Source: Minisyncoccota bacterium
GTDB lineage: Bacteria; Patescibacteriota; Microgenomatia; UBA1400; PJMF01
Length of the DNA stretch: 5,511 bases
Direction: 5' to 3'
NCBI GenBank assembly: GCA_003518205.1
Contig: DOZC01000085.1
Location: forward strand, 1-5,511
Shown: piece after piece, positions 1 through 5,511 of the stretch
Position numbering within the stretch: position 1 is the stretch's first letter
How the letters are laid out: each line of letters begins with the position of its first letter
The notes under the pieces: generated by a model
The model's input: only the letters and a program-made list of their open reading frames with translations
Told to the model about the DNA's origin: nothing
The model's database searches: none
Translations under genes and position numbers: made by a program

Positions 1-407
1 GAAATCAGCGTAGGTAGCAAAGCTCTTTGGTTGGTGGTGGCTAAAACCAAAGTAGTTCGAGCTGGTGGTTCTTCAACCAGTTTTAATAAGGCGGTTTGAG
101 CCGCAGTTTGAGCTAAATCAGCTCTTAAAATCATCACCCACCGGTGCTGGTTGGGAGCCACTCCAAAACTGAGCTGACTGACCAACTCTCTGATAGTGGC
201 AACCGGGATGGTGGCTAATTCTAAATTTAACCAGAGCCACTCGGGTTGAGTCGGTGGTTGTTGGGTCGATGGCCCATGTGGAACCGACAAATGAGCTTGA
301 AGCATTTTTTGACACTGGTTTTGCCAGTCTTGAGCGGTTAGGCTCACAAAATCAAAAGGCAATGGCAGAATCAGCGACAATTGAGGTTTAAGAGGCAGCG
401 GGGGCAT
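1..407 (-). CDS. holB: DNA polymerase III delta' (clamp loader) subunit, C-terminus cut by window edge
   Basis: Clamp-loader AAA+ family protein, a subunit of the complex that loads the sliding clamp at replication forks. The minus frame is open from ATG 407 to the window edge, 135 full codons. Residues 72-76 (IRELV) match the IREL helix of delta'/DnaX proteins. Residues 89-135 follow their core: a hydrophobic strand (RWVMIL) where Walker B sits, then QTALLKLVEEPP (104-115), then the sensor-1 strand LVLATTN (120-126) and LLPTLIS, just before the expected SRC motif, which is lost off the edge. There is no GxxGxGK P-loop; residues 10-36 (LSLILPLPFDFVSL...) sit where it should be. The Zn-finger cysteines of DnaX are also absent, so delta' fits better than gamma/tau. 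The frame stays open upstream of ATG 407, but no better start is visible and no strong ribosome-binding site is seen. Divergent from the pilus operon. The family call is firm; holB over a dnaX paralogue is inferred. Confidence 0.82.
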   Translation of the reverse strand, partial: MPPLPLKPQLSLILPLPFDFVSLTAQDWQNQCQKMLQAHLSVPHGPSTQQPPTQPEWLWLNLELATIPVATIRELVSQLSFGVAPNQHRWVMILRADLAQTAAQTALLKLVEEPPARTTLVLATTNQRALLPTLI

Positions 408-476
408 AATTTTTTTAATTTCTGATCTTTTCTCTCTTCGTAAGATATGGCATGATGAGTATGAAAGCAAGTAAGT
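408..476. other. Divergent intergenic region between holB-like gene and pilB
   Basis: These 69 bp must hold the start signals of both divergent genes unless transcription begins inside a gene. The left part is a T/A run (410-420) followed by a pyrimidine-rich stretch (424-439). The right part has several ATG triplets at 447, 452, 455 and 461. Only the one at 447 is in frame with pilB, and it is followed at once by TGA (453-455), so 477 is the first usable pilB ATG. No clear Shine-Dalgarno sequence precedes pilB; the nearest purines are in GAAAGCAAGTAAG (463-475). No convincing plus-strand -35/-10 pair was found; TTTTCT (428-433) with CATGAT (451-456) at 17 bp is the best weak match. Confidence 0.6.
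442..470 (-). promoter_or_regulatory. Weak candidate sigma-70-type promoter for the holB-like gene
   Basis: Read on the minus strand, TTGCTT (470-465) and TATCTT (447-442) are separated by exactly 17 bp. They match the TTGACA and TATAAT consensus at 3 and 4 of 6 positions. Transcription would begin near 435 and give an untranslated leader of about 28 nt before ATG 407. The match is modest and such pairs arise by chance in AT-rich DNA, so this is only the best candidate. Confidence 0.25.
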
Positions 477-2741
477 ATGACTGAACCTGCCCGTTCTCCA
501 GTGCCGGTGGTGACTGATTCGACTGTGGTGACTGATTCGACTGAGTTGAGCTCTACCGAGTCGAGTTCAGTTGAAGCCCAAACTGCTGTACCCGAGGTTT
601 CTCCAGAAGAATTGGATGAGTTAGCTCGACAAGTTGAGGCGACTGTTTTTGGAGAGGCAGCACCTTCCCACGATCACCGATCATCTTCAACCCCAGTTTT
701 AACTCCAGCTCCGGCCTCAGTTTCAGCTCCGGCCTCGGCTCCAGCCCCGACCCCAGCAATCACTCCAGAGGCCGCTTCAACTTCAACCCCAGCCTTTCCT
801 GCAATTGTGACTTTAACTCCTTTGGCAACTACTCCGGCTCCAACCCCGGCCTTGGCTCCAGCCCCGGCCTCAACCCCAACCTCAACCCCGGCCTTGGCTC
901 CAGCTCAACCTCTGACTGCCGCTCCAACTGCTCCTAGTACCACGATTGTTCCCAATTCCGCTAATGCACCGGTTTTTAAAACCAGTTCAATTTTGCCGGC
1001 GGGTCAAAAAACTTACACTTCAATTTTAGAAGTTATTGAGGAAGATCAACTTTTGGCTCCGGAGCAAATTGCTCAAATTAAGCGGGAGTTTTTGATTACC
1101 GGTCGAGTCTTTGAGGATTTGGTGGCCGAAAAAAACTGGCTATCTGAAGAACAATTAACCAAAATTAAATCAAAATTTAACCACATCCCCTTTGTGGCAG
1201 TGGCCGAAACCGGGATTTCTCCCGAGGCTTTAGGATTTTTGGATGAAATTGTGGCCAGGCGTTATGGTTCTTTGCCGTTTGCAGTTGATAAAACTGAACA
1301 CAAGTTGTCAGTGGCCATGAAAAATCCCCTGGATCTGCAGGCCGTGAATTTTGTGGAGCAAAAAACTGGTTATCAAATTGTGCCCCACTTTGCTTCTCCA
1401 TCAGTGATTGATCGGATCATTACGGAGCGTTACGCCCAGAGTTTATCGGCTGAGGTTAATGAAGCAGTTAATGAAACTGATCAAACCAAAACTCGACAGC
1501 TGATTCAGCAAGACACTTTAAACAACTTCGGAGGTGTGATTCGAGATGCTCCAATCAACCGAATCGTCGAGACGATTTTAGATTTTGCTGTCAAATCTCG
1601 AGCTTCAGATATTCATATTGAGCCTTTGGTGGGTAAAGTCAGAGTGAGATATCGAATTGATGGAATTTTGGTGGAAAAACTGGTTTTGCCCAAATCGGTT
1701 TTGGATGCGGTGGTGTCACGGATTAAGATTTTGTCAAACTTGAAGATCGATGAAAAACGAGTCCCTCAAGATGGTAGGTTTAACTACATCACTGATGATC
1801 AAGAAGTGGATTTGCGGATCTCTACCCTACCCACAGTTAATGGCGAAAAAGTCAATTTACGGTTATTGTCCAAGAATGCTTCGGTACCGACTTTGGAAGA
1901 ATTGGGGTTGTCGGGATTGGCTTTGGAAAATGTTAAAGAAGCCATTAAAGTGCCTCACGGGATTATTTTAGTTTCCGGCCCAACTGGCTCAGGTAAAACC
2001 ACTACGCTGTATTCGGTGTTGCACATGATTAATACTCCCAAAGTTAATATTTTAACCCTGGAGGATCCAGTGGAGTATCAAATGACTGGCGTGAATCAGG
2101 TCCAGATCAACCCCAAGGCAGGACTGACTTTTGCCAGTGGTTTGCGGTCATTTTTGCGGCAGGATCCGAATATTATTATGATTGGAGAGATGCGGGATAG
2201 TGAGACCACGGGGTTGGCGATCCAGGCGTCGCTAACAGGGCACTTGGTGTTTTCGACCATTCACACTTCTTCGGCGGCCGGAACTTTGCCGCGGATGATC
2301 GATATGGGAGCCGAGAATTTCTTAATTTCCTCTTCCATGACTCTAGTGATTGCTCAGCGCATTGTTCGAATCATTAACCCCAAGTATAAAGAAGAATACA
2401 TTCCGGAGCCGGTGGTTCTGGAGAATATTAAACAGGCTTTGGGTCATCATTTTGAAACTTGGTGCCAAGCCAATGGCAAGGACCCCAACCAAATTAAGCT
2501 TTGGCGACCTTCAGCCAACCGTCCGGAACAAGAGCCAGAATACAAGGGTCGAATGGGCATTTTTGAAGTCATGAAAATGACAGATAAAATTGGTAAACTG
2601 GTGATGGCTAACTCACCGGCCAATGAGATGGAGGCGGAATCAGTGGCCAATGGCATGTTATTGATGAAACAAGATGGTTATATCAAGGTTTTGGAAGGCA
2701 AAACCACGGTAGAAGAGGTGCTGCGGGTGGCTGAAGTTTAG
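477..2741 (+). CDS. pilB: Type IV pilus assembly (extension) ATPase PilB
   Basis: Cytoplasmic hexameric ATPase of the GspE/PilB family that powers pilin polymerisation through PilC. Order of parts: acidic Ser/Thr-rich N-terminus (1-40), short predicted helix (42-59), Pro/Ala/Thr linker (about 72-159), MshEN/GspE-N-like domain (about 178-320), then the ATPase core from about 358. Visible motifs are SDIHIEP (377-383), Walker A GPTGSGKT (501-508, Lys507), Asp box TLEDPVEY (527-534), Walker B IIMIGEMRD (566-574, Glu571) and the His box with HTSS (596-599). YKGRMGIFE (689-697) is the usual C-terminal segment. The 754 residues exceed the usual 560-570 because of the extension. The CxxC pairs of the zinc motif are absent; the only cysteine nearby is Cys663. 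ATG 477 is the first usable in-frame start, although its ribosome-binding site is weak. First gene of the pilBTC cluster. PilB rather than GspE is supported by the neighbouring pilT and prepilin. Confidence 0.96.
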   Translation: MTEPARSPVPVVTDSTVVTDSTELSSTESSSVEAQTAVPEVSPEELDELARQVEATVFGEAAPSHDHRSSSTPVLTPAPASVSAPASAPAPTPAITPEAASTSTPAFPAIVTLTPLATTPAPTPALAPAPASTPTSTPALAPAQPLTAAPTAPSTTIVPNSANAPVFKTSSILPAGQKTYTSILEVIEEDQLLAPEQIAQIKREFLITGRVFEDLVAEKNWLSEEQLTKIKSKFNHIPFVAVAETGISPEALGFLDEIVARRYGSLPFAVDKTEHKLSVAMKNPLDLQAVNFVEQKTGYQIVPHFASPSVIDRIITERYAQSLSAEVNEAVNETDQTKTRQLIQQDTLNNFGGVIRDAPINRIVETILDFAVKSRASDIHIEPLVGKVRVRYRIDGILVEKLVLPKSVLDAVVSRIKILSNLKIDEKRVPQDGRFNYITDDQEVDLRISTLPTVNGEKVNLRLLSKNASVPTLEELGLSGLALENVKEAIKVPHGIILVSGPTGSGKTTTLYSVLHMINTPKVNILTLEDPVEYQMTGVNQVQINPKAGLTFASGLRSFLRQDPNIIMIGEMRDSETTGLAIQASLTGHLVFSTIHTSSAAGTLPRMIDMGAENFLISSSMTLVIAQRIVRIINPKYKEEYIPEPVVLENIKQALGHHFETWCQANGKDPNQIKLWRPSANRPEQEPEYKGRMGIFEVMKMTDKIGKLVMANSPANEMEAESVANGMLLMKQDGYIKVLEGKTTVEEVLRVAEV
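507..542 (+). repeat. Exact 18-bp tandem duplication inside pilB
   Basis: GTGGTGACTGATTCGACT occurs at 507-524 and again, without a mismatch, at 525-542. It is in frame and encodes VVTDST twice (PilB residues 11-22). Identity at the DNA level, with no synonymous differences, suggests a recent slippage or duplication event in the disordered N-terminus. Confidence 0.9.
690..953 (+). repeat. Low-complexity Pro/Ala/Thr-coding repeat region of pilB
   Basis: About 88 codons dominated by Ala, Pro, Thr and Ser (PilB residues 72-159), with few charged residues. At the DNA level it has degenerate in-frame repeats. A 22-bp unit starting CAACCCCGGCC is identical at 841-862 and 883-904, a period of 42 nt or 14 codons. 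CAGCTCCGGCCTC is repeated at 706-718 and 724-736, a period of 18 nt. The periods are multiples of 6 nt, consistent with expansion of Ala-Pro dipeptide codons. The product should be an extended, flexible tether between the N-terminal helix and the MshEN domain. Length variation between strains is expected. Confidence 0.85.
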
Positions 2742-2745
2742 GAGA
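2740..2745 (+). promoter_or_regulatory. Ribosome-binding site of pilT overlapping the pilB stop codon
   Basis: AGGAGA lies 4 nt before the pilT ATG (2750) and shares bases with the pilB TAG stop (2739-2741). It is the clearest Shine-Dalgarno sequence in the window. Its position implies translational coupling: ribosomes ending pilB are delivered to the pilT start. It also fixes the pilT start at 2750. Confidence 0.75.
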
Positions 2746-2749
2746 TACT

Positions 2750-3808
2750 ATGACAATTTACGATTTGTTACAACAACTGGTGGATCAAAAAGGCTCGGAT
2801 ATTCATTTATTAGTGGGTTCGCCGCCGATGTTTCGTGTTGATGGCGAGTTGCGAGCAGTGGCAGATTTGCCGGCTTTGGATGAGGCAGCAGCAGAAGCTT
2901 TAATTTTGCCATTACTAAATCAAGATCAACAACAAGTATTTCGGAGTAATAAAGAATTGGATTTTGGCTATCAGTTTAATGATCAGGGTCGGTTTCGCGT
3001 CAATGTTTATTTGGCTTTAGGCAAAATGGCGGCAGCTTTGCGTTTAATTCCGCCCACCATCAAAACTATTGAGGAATTGGGTTTGCCCCCGATTTTGCAT
3101 GAATTTACTCATTTCAATCAGGGATTGGTGTTACTCACTGGTCCAACTGGAGAAGGTAAATCTACCACTTTGGCAGCTTTAATAGATGAAATCAATGCTG
3201 GTCGGAATGAACATATTTTGACGATTGAGGATCCAGTGGAGTTTGTACATCAACCCAAAAAAAGCATCGTTTCTCACCGAGAAGTGGGGCAAGACACTAA
3301 AGAATGGACTGCGGCTCTCAAATCAGCTCTGCGGGAAGACCCCAATGTAGTTTTGGTGGGTGAAATGCGCGATTATGAAACCATCGCGGCCACTTTAACT
3401 TTGGCTGAAACCGGACACCTGGTGTTTGCCACGCTCCACACCGGAAGTGCTAGTCAGACAATAGACCGAATCATCGATGTTTTTCCCTCAGCTCAGCAGG
3501 GTCAAATTCGTCAACAGTTGTCGGCTACTTTAAAAGTGGTAGCTGCTCAGCGCTTGATTGCTAAAGCTGGCGGTGGTCGAGTGGCGGCTTTTGAAATTAT
3601 GGTGGTCAACGATGCCATTCGAAATCTGATTCGGGAGTCAAAGGTGTTTCAAATTGACAATGTGCTTCAGACCTCGGGTGAAGCAGGCATGGTTTTAATC
3701 GAAAATTATTTACTGGATTTATTAAATCAGGGAGTCATCACCAGAGAAACTGCCCTAGCGACGGCTTTTAGACCCAAAGAGCTCCAGCGTCTGTTAGGAT
3801 TAACTTAA
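2750..3808 (+). CDS. pilT: Type IV pilus retraction ATPase PilT
   Basis: Cytoplasmic hexameric ATPase that drives pilin removal from the filament base, giving pilus retraction (twitching, DNA uptake, attachment). At 352 residues it has the normal PilT length. The N-terminal PAS-like part has GSDIHLLVGSPPMFRVDG (15-32). The ATPase core has Walker A GPTGEGKS (131-138, Lys137), Asp box TIEDPVEF (158-165), Walker B VVLVGEMRD (200-208, Glu205) and a His box TLHTGSA (228-234) followed by TIDRIIDVFP (237-246). The PilT hallmark AIRNLIRE is intact at 289-296, which separates it from PilB/GspE and supports retraction. The fifth Walker A residue is Glu135 where most PilT proteins have Ser. It starts 8 bp after pilB behind a strong ribosome-binding site and ends 10 bp before pilC, so co-transcription is very likely. 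PilU is an alternative, but AIRNLIRE and the single copy here favour PilT. Confidence 0.96.
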   Translation: MTIYDLLQQLVDQKGSDIHLLVGSPPMFRVDGELRAVADLPALDEAAAEALILPLLNQDQQQVFRSNKELDFGYQFNDQGRFRVNVYLALGKMAAALRLIPPTIKTIEELGLPPILHEFTHFNQGLVLLTGPTGEGKSTTLAALIDEINAGRNEHILTIEDPVEFVHQPKKSIVSHREVGQDTKEWTAALKSALREDPNVVLVGEMRDYETIAATLTLAETGHLVFATLHTGSASQTIDRIIDVFPSAQQGQIRQQLSATLKVVAAQRLIAKAGGGRVAAFEIMVVNDAIRNLIRESKVFQIDNVLQTSGEAGMVLIENYLLDLLNQGVITRETALATAFRPKELQRLLGLT

Positions 3809-3818
3809 GTGAGAAGTT

Positions 3819-5021
3819 ATGCCAATTTTTGAGTATACCGCCAAAAATAGCCACTACGAAGTGATCAAAGGTAAGGTGGAAGCCAAAACCAAATCTCAGG
3901 CGGTGACGTTACTGTCGGCGCGAGGGTTGTTTGTGATTAAACTCCGAACTTTGAATGATAACTCTTTTGAGTGGTTCAAGCAGTTTTTTAACAAAGTAGC
4001 TTTTGACGACGTAGTGAATTTTACCCGGCAAATGGCCACGATGATTAATGCTGGCTTATCACTTTCCAAGTCGTTGACAATTTTGGAACAGCAGCACAAT
4101 CCCGAAATGGCCAAAGTTGTGGCCGGACTTTTAAAGGAGGTCGAAACCGGTGGGACTTTTTCCAACGCCCTAGCTAAGCACCCTCAAATTTTTAGTCGGG
4201 TTTATGTTCAGTTAGTCAAAGCTGGTGAAGTGGGTGGAGTTTTGGATGAAGTCCTAGAGCGGTTGGCAGTTACCATGGAGAAAGAAAAAGAATTTCGAGC
4301 CAAAACCAAAGGCGCCTTGATCTATCCAGCTATTGTGGTCACAGCCATGTTGATAGTGGCCACCATCATGATGGTGTTTGTAGTGCCCAAGCTGACCGAT
4401 ATGTATAAAGATTTTGGGGCTCAGTTGCCATTACCAACTCTGATTTTAATGGGTATTTCTGGGTTTATGGTGAAGAATTTCATTTTGATTGTTTTGGGTG
4501 TTACTGGAGGCATATTTTTCTTTAAAAATTGGGCCAAAACTGAAATGGGTCAGAGAAAATTAGATGGTTGGTTGTTTAAATTGCCGATTTTTGGAGATTT
4601 GCGCAAAAAAATCATCTTGACAGATTTTGCCAGAACCCTATCGCTCTTATTGGGAACTGGAGTGTCACTTTTGGAAGCTTTGGATATTGTGGCGGCGGCG
4701 ATGGATAGTTTGTTATATCGAGAAGCGCTCAAAGATGCTACCAAACAAGTGGAGCGAGGCGACAGTTTATCAGCGGCGGTGGCCAAATATGATCTCTTCC
4801 CACCCCTCTTAAACCAAATGATCTCAGTGGGTGAGGAAACCGGTAAAATTGATGATGTCTTGAGTAAACTTTCGGTGTTTTATGAAAGTGAGAGTGAGCA
4901 AGCCGTCAAAAACATGACCGTGGCGATGGAGCCAATGATCATGATTGTCTTGGGAATTGGGGTGGGAATGTTGGTGATTGCGGTGATTCTGCCAATTTAC
5001 TCTTTGACGAGTCAGTTTTAA
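3819..5021 (+). CDS. pilC: Type IV pilus inner-membrane platform protein PilC
   Basis: Polytopic GspF/PilC-family protein on which PilB and PilT act from the cytoplasm to insert or remove pilins. Its 400 residues are normal for the family. An N-terminal cytoplasmic segment (FEYTAKN..., 4-45) is followed by two T2SSF repeats. The first (about 62-190) carries VKAGEVGGVLDEVLERLA (133-150) and a membrane segment at 167-190 ending VVPKL. The second (about 268-391) carries ISVGEETGKIDDVLSKL (335-351) and a terminal membrane segment at 373-394. Hydrophobic stretches at 205-218 and 221-235 form the middle of the protein and probably make one or two further membrane passes. ATG 3819 lies 10 bp after the pilT stop with a weak purine-rich site GTGAGAAG (3809-3816). 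Gene order places it under the same transcript as both ATPases. GspF is the alternative name; the pilus context decides for PilC. Confidence 0.96.
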   Translation: MPIFEYTAKNSHYEVIKGKVEAKTKSQAVTLLSARGLFVIKLRTLNDNSFEWFKQFFNKVAFDDVVNFTRQMATMINAGLSLSKSLTILEQQHNPEMAKVVAGLLKEVETGGTFSNALAKHPQIFSRVYVQLVKAGEVGGVLDEVLERLAVTMEKEKEFRAKTKGALIYPAIVVTAMLIVATIMMVFVVPKLTDMYKDFGAQLPLPTLILMGISGFMVKNFILIVLGVTGGIFFFKNWAKTEMGQRKLDGWLFKLPIFGDLRKKIILTDFARTLSLLLGTGVSLLEALDIVAAAMDSLLYREALKDATKQVERGDSLSAAVAKYDLFPPLLNQMISVGEETGKIDDVLSKLSVFYESESEQAVKNMTVAMEPMIMIVLGIGVGMLVIAVILPIYSLTSQF

Positions 5022-5043
5022 CAGTGTAATCTTATTGTAGAGT

Positions 5044-5049
5044 TATATT
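5044..5049 (+). promoter_or_regulatory. Candidate -10 element just before the prepilin gene
   Basis: TATATT matches the TATAAT consensus at 5 of 6 positions and ends 6 nt before ATG 5056, so initiation would fall at or next to the start codon and yield a leaderless mRNA. No good -35 lies 16-18 bp upstream; position 5021 reads ACAGTG. The 34-bp gap after pilC is the largest in the cluster and lacks a clear ribosome-binding site, the only hint being GTAGAG at 5037-5042. A separate promoter would let pilin be made in excess over the motor proteins, but this is inference. Confidence 0.3.
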
Positions 5050-5055
5050 TTGACT

Positions 5056-5511
5056 ATGCCAAAAACTTTTCCAGCCTTTATTTTGACTCAGATGACTCAG
5101 ATTATTGCCCGACGACGTCAGGCGGGTTTTACCATGATCGAGTTGTTGATCGTGATTAGTATTTTGGGCATTTTAGCGGTGGCAGTTTTGGCCGCCATTA
5201 ACCCCATCGAGCAGATCAATCGAGGTCGCGATACTGGCAGTCGGTCAGATGCTGAGCAAGCGCTGAGTGCCATTGACAGGTATTACGCTTTTAATGGTTA
5301 TTATCCCTGGCAAACTGGAGCTGGAGATACTGCTAATAAAGCCATGGTTTGGACATCTTTTAGTGAAAATGGAATTCAGGATGCAGATACCTGTCCATTG
5401 ACAGAAAAATTAAGTCAGACAGAGCAGGCTGGTTGTACCGGATCTGATGAACTAAAAGTGACTTTTGTAAATCGAGTCACTGACACTACTTACAATCCAT
5501 TATTCGTTTAT
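5056..5511 (+). CDS. Type IV prepilin (PilA-like), C-terminus cut by window edge
   Basis: Precursor of a type IV pilus subunit, exported to the membrane and cleaved by prepilin peptidase. The 152 visible codons have a basic leader (1-24) ending RRRQAG and the class III signal: cleavage after Gly24, mature Phe25 (+1) and Glu29 (+5). The hydrophobic helix FTMIELLIVISILGILAV... spans 25-48. After it come AINP (47-50), RGRD (56-59), RSDAEQALSAIDRYYAFNG (63-81) and YYPW, a pattern I associate with CPR pilins. Cys113 and Cys127 could form a disulfide loop. No stop appears before the edge, so the globular domain is incomplete. ATG 5056 gives a 24-residue leader; ATG 5092 (Met13) would give a more usual 12-residue leader, and neither has a good ribosome-binding site. 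Its place after pilC suggests a filament subunit, but major versus minor pilin cannot be decided. Confidence 0.92.
   Translation, partial: MPKTFPAFILTQMTQIIARRRQAGFTMIELLIVISILGILAVAVLAAINPIEQINRGRDTGSRSDAEQALSAIDRYYAFNGYYPWQTGAGDTANKAMVWTSFSENGIQDADTCPLTEKLSQTEQAGCTGSDELKVTFVNRVTDTTYNPLFVY

Noticed and set aside
118..315. 65-codon minus-strand open frame upstream of pilB
   Set aside because: It lies in a different frame on the same strand inside the holB-like gene, whose frame is open to the window edge and carries recognisable clamp-loader motifs. The 65-codon frame shows no family motif.
410..416. T run that might be a terminator tail
   Set aside because: It sits between two divergent gene starts and has no GC-rich stem before it on either strand.
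537..564. Inverted repeat TCGACT / AGTCGA with a 16-nt loop
   Set aside because: A 6-bp stem with a long loop inside coding DNA made of repetitive GACT/GAGT codons; too weak to call a hairpin or operator.
1177..1401. Short minus-strand frame within pilB; similar frames at 553-759, 2447-2656, 3896-4165 and 4550-4786
   Set aside because: All lie opposite confidently identified pil genes and have no recognisable domains or ribosome-binding sites. They are shadows of the coding strand.
5022..5055. Possible terminator after pilC
   Set aside because: No inverted repeat or T run is present in the gap, so read-through from pilC into the prepilin gene is expected.
477..5511. Type II secretion system instead of a type IV pilus
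   Set aside because: A dedicated retraction ATPase with AIRNLIRE sits between the extension ATPase and the platform gene. Type II systems lack PilT, so the pilus assignment is preferred.
477..5511. Alternative genetic code with UGA read as glycine
   Set aside because: No in-frame TGA occurs in any of the pil genes or the holB-like fragment, and glycines at conserved motifs use GGN codons.

Overview
The window is most likely from a member of the Candidate Phyla Radiation (Patescibacteria), plausibly the Microgenomates side. This is inferred from protein character: a pilin with the AINP...RD...R.D pattern after its hydrophobic helix and the YYAFNGYYPW run, a compact pilB-pilT-pilC-pilin cluster, and a strongly remodelled clamp-loader subunit. 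It is an impression from sequence, not a database result. The genes read with the standard bacterial code: visible stops are TAG, TAA and TAA, and no in-frame TGA occurs in the reading frames used, which argues against the UGA-to-glycine codes of Gracilibacteria and Absconditabacteria.

Layout. On the minus strand, 407 down to base 1 is the N-terminal part of a DNA polymerase III delta' (HolB-type) clamp-loader protein; its C-terminus lies outside the window. A 69-bp AT-rich gap (408-476) separates it from a divergent plus-strand cluster: pilB (477-2741), pilT (2750-3808), pilC (3819-5021) and a type IV prepilin (5056 to the window end, incomplete). Spacings of 8, 10 and 34 bp suggest one operon, possibly with an extra promoter just before the prepilin. 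No RNA genes, CRISPR arrays, insertion sequences or terminators were seen.

How the genes work together. PilC is the inner-membrane platform, PilB the hexameric ATPase that drives pilin polymerisation, PilT the ATPase that drives depolymerisation and retraction, and the prepilin a filament subunit. The prepilin peptidase and the alignment proteins are not in the window. The machine is a recognisable type IV pilus, not a new system. The points worth a second look are details: PilB has an N-terminal extension of about 175 residues with a long Pro/Ala/Thr linker, has lost its zinc-binding cysteines and has a degenerate MshEN domain; PilT has Glu in its P-loop; the delta' protein has no P-loop; and the prepilin may be read from a leaderless mRNA.
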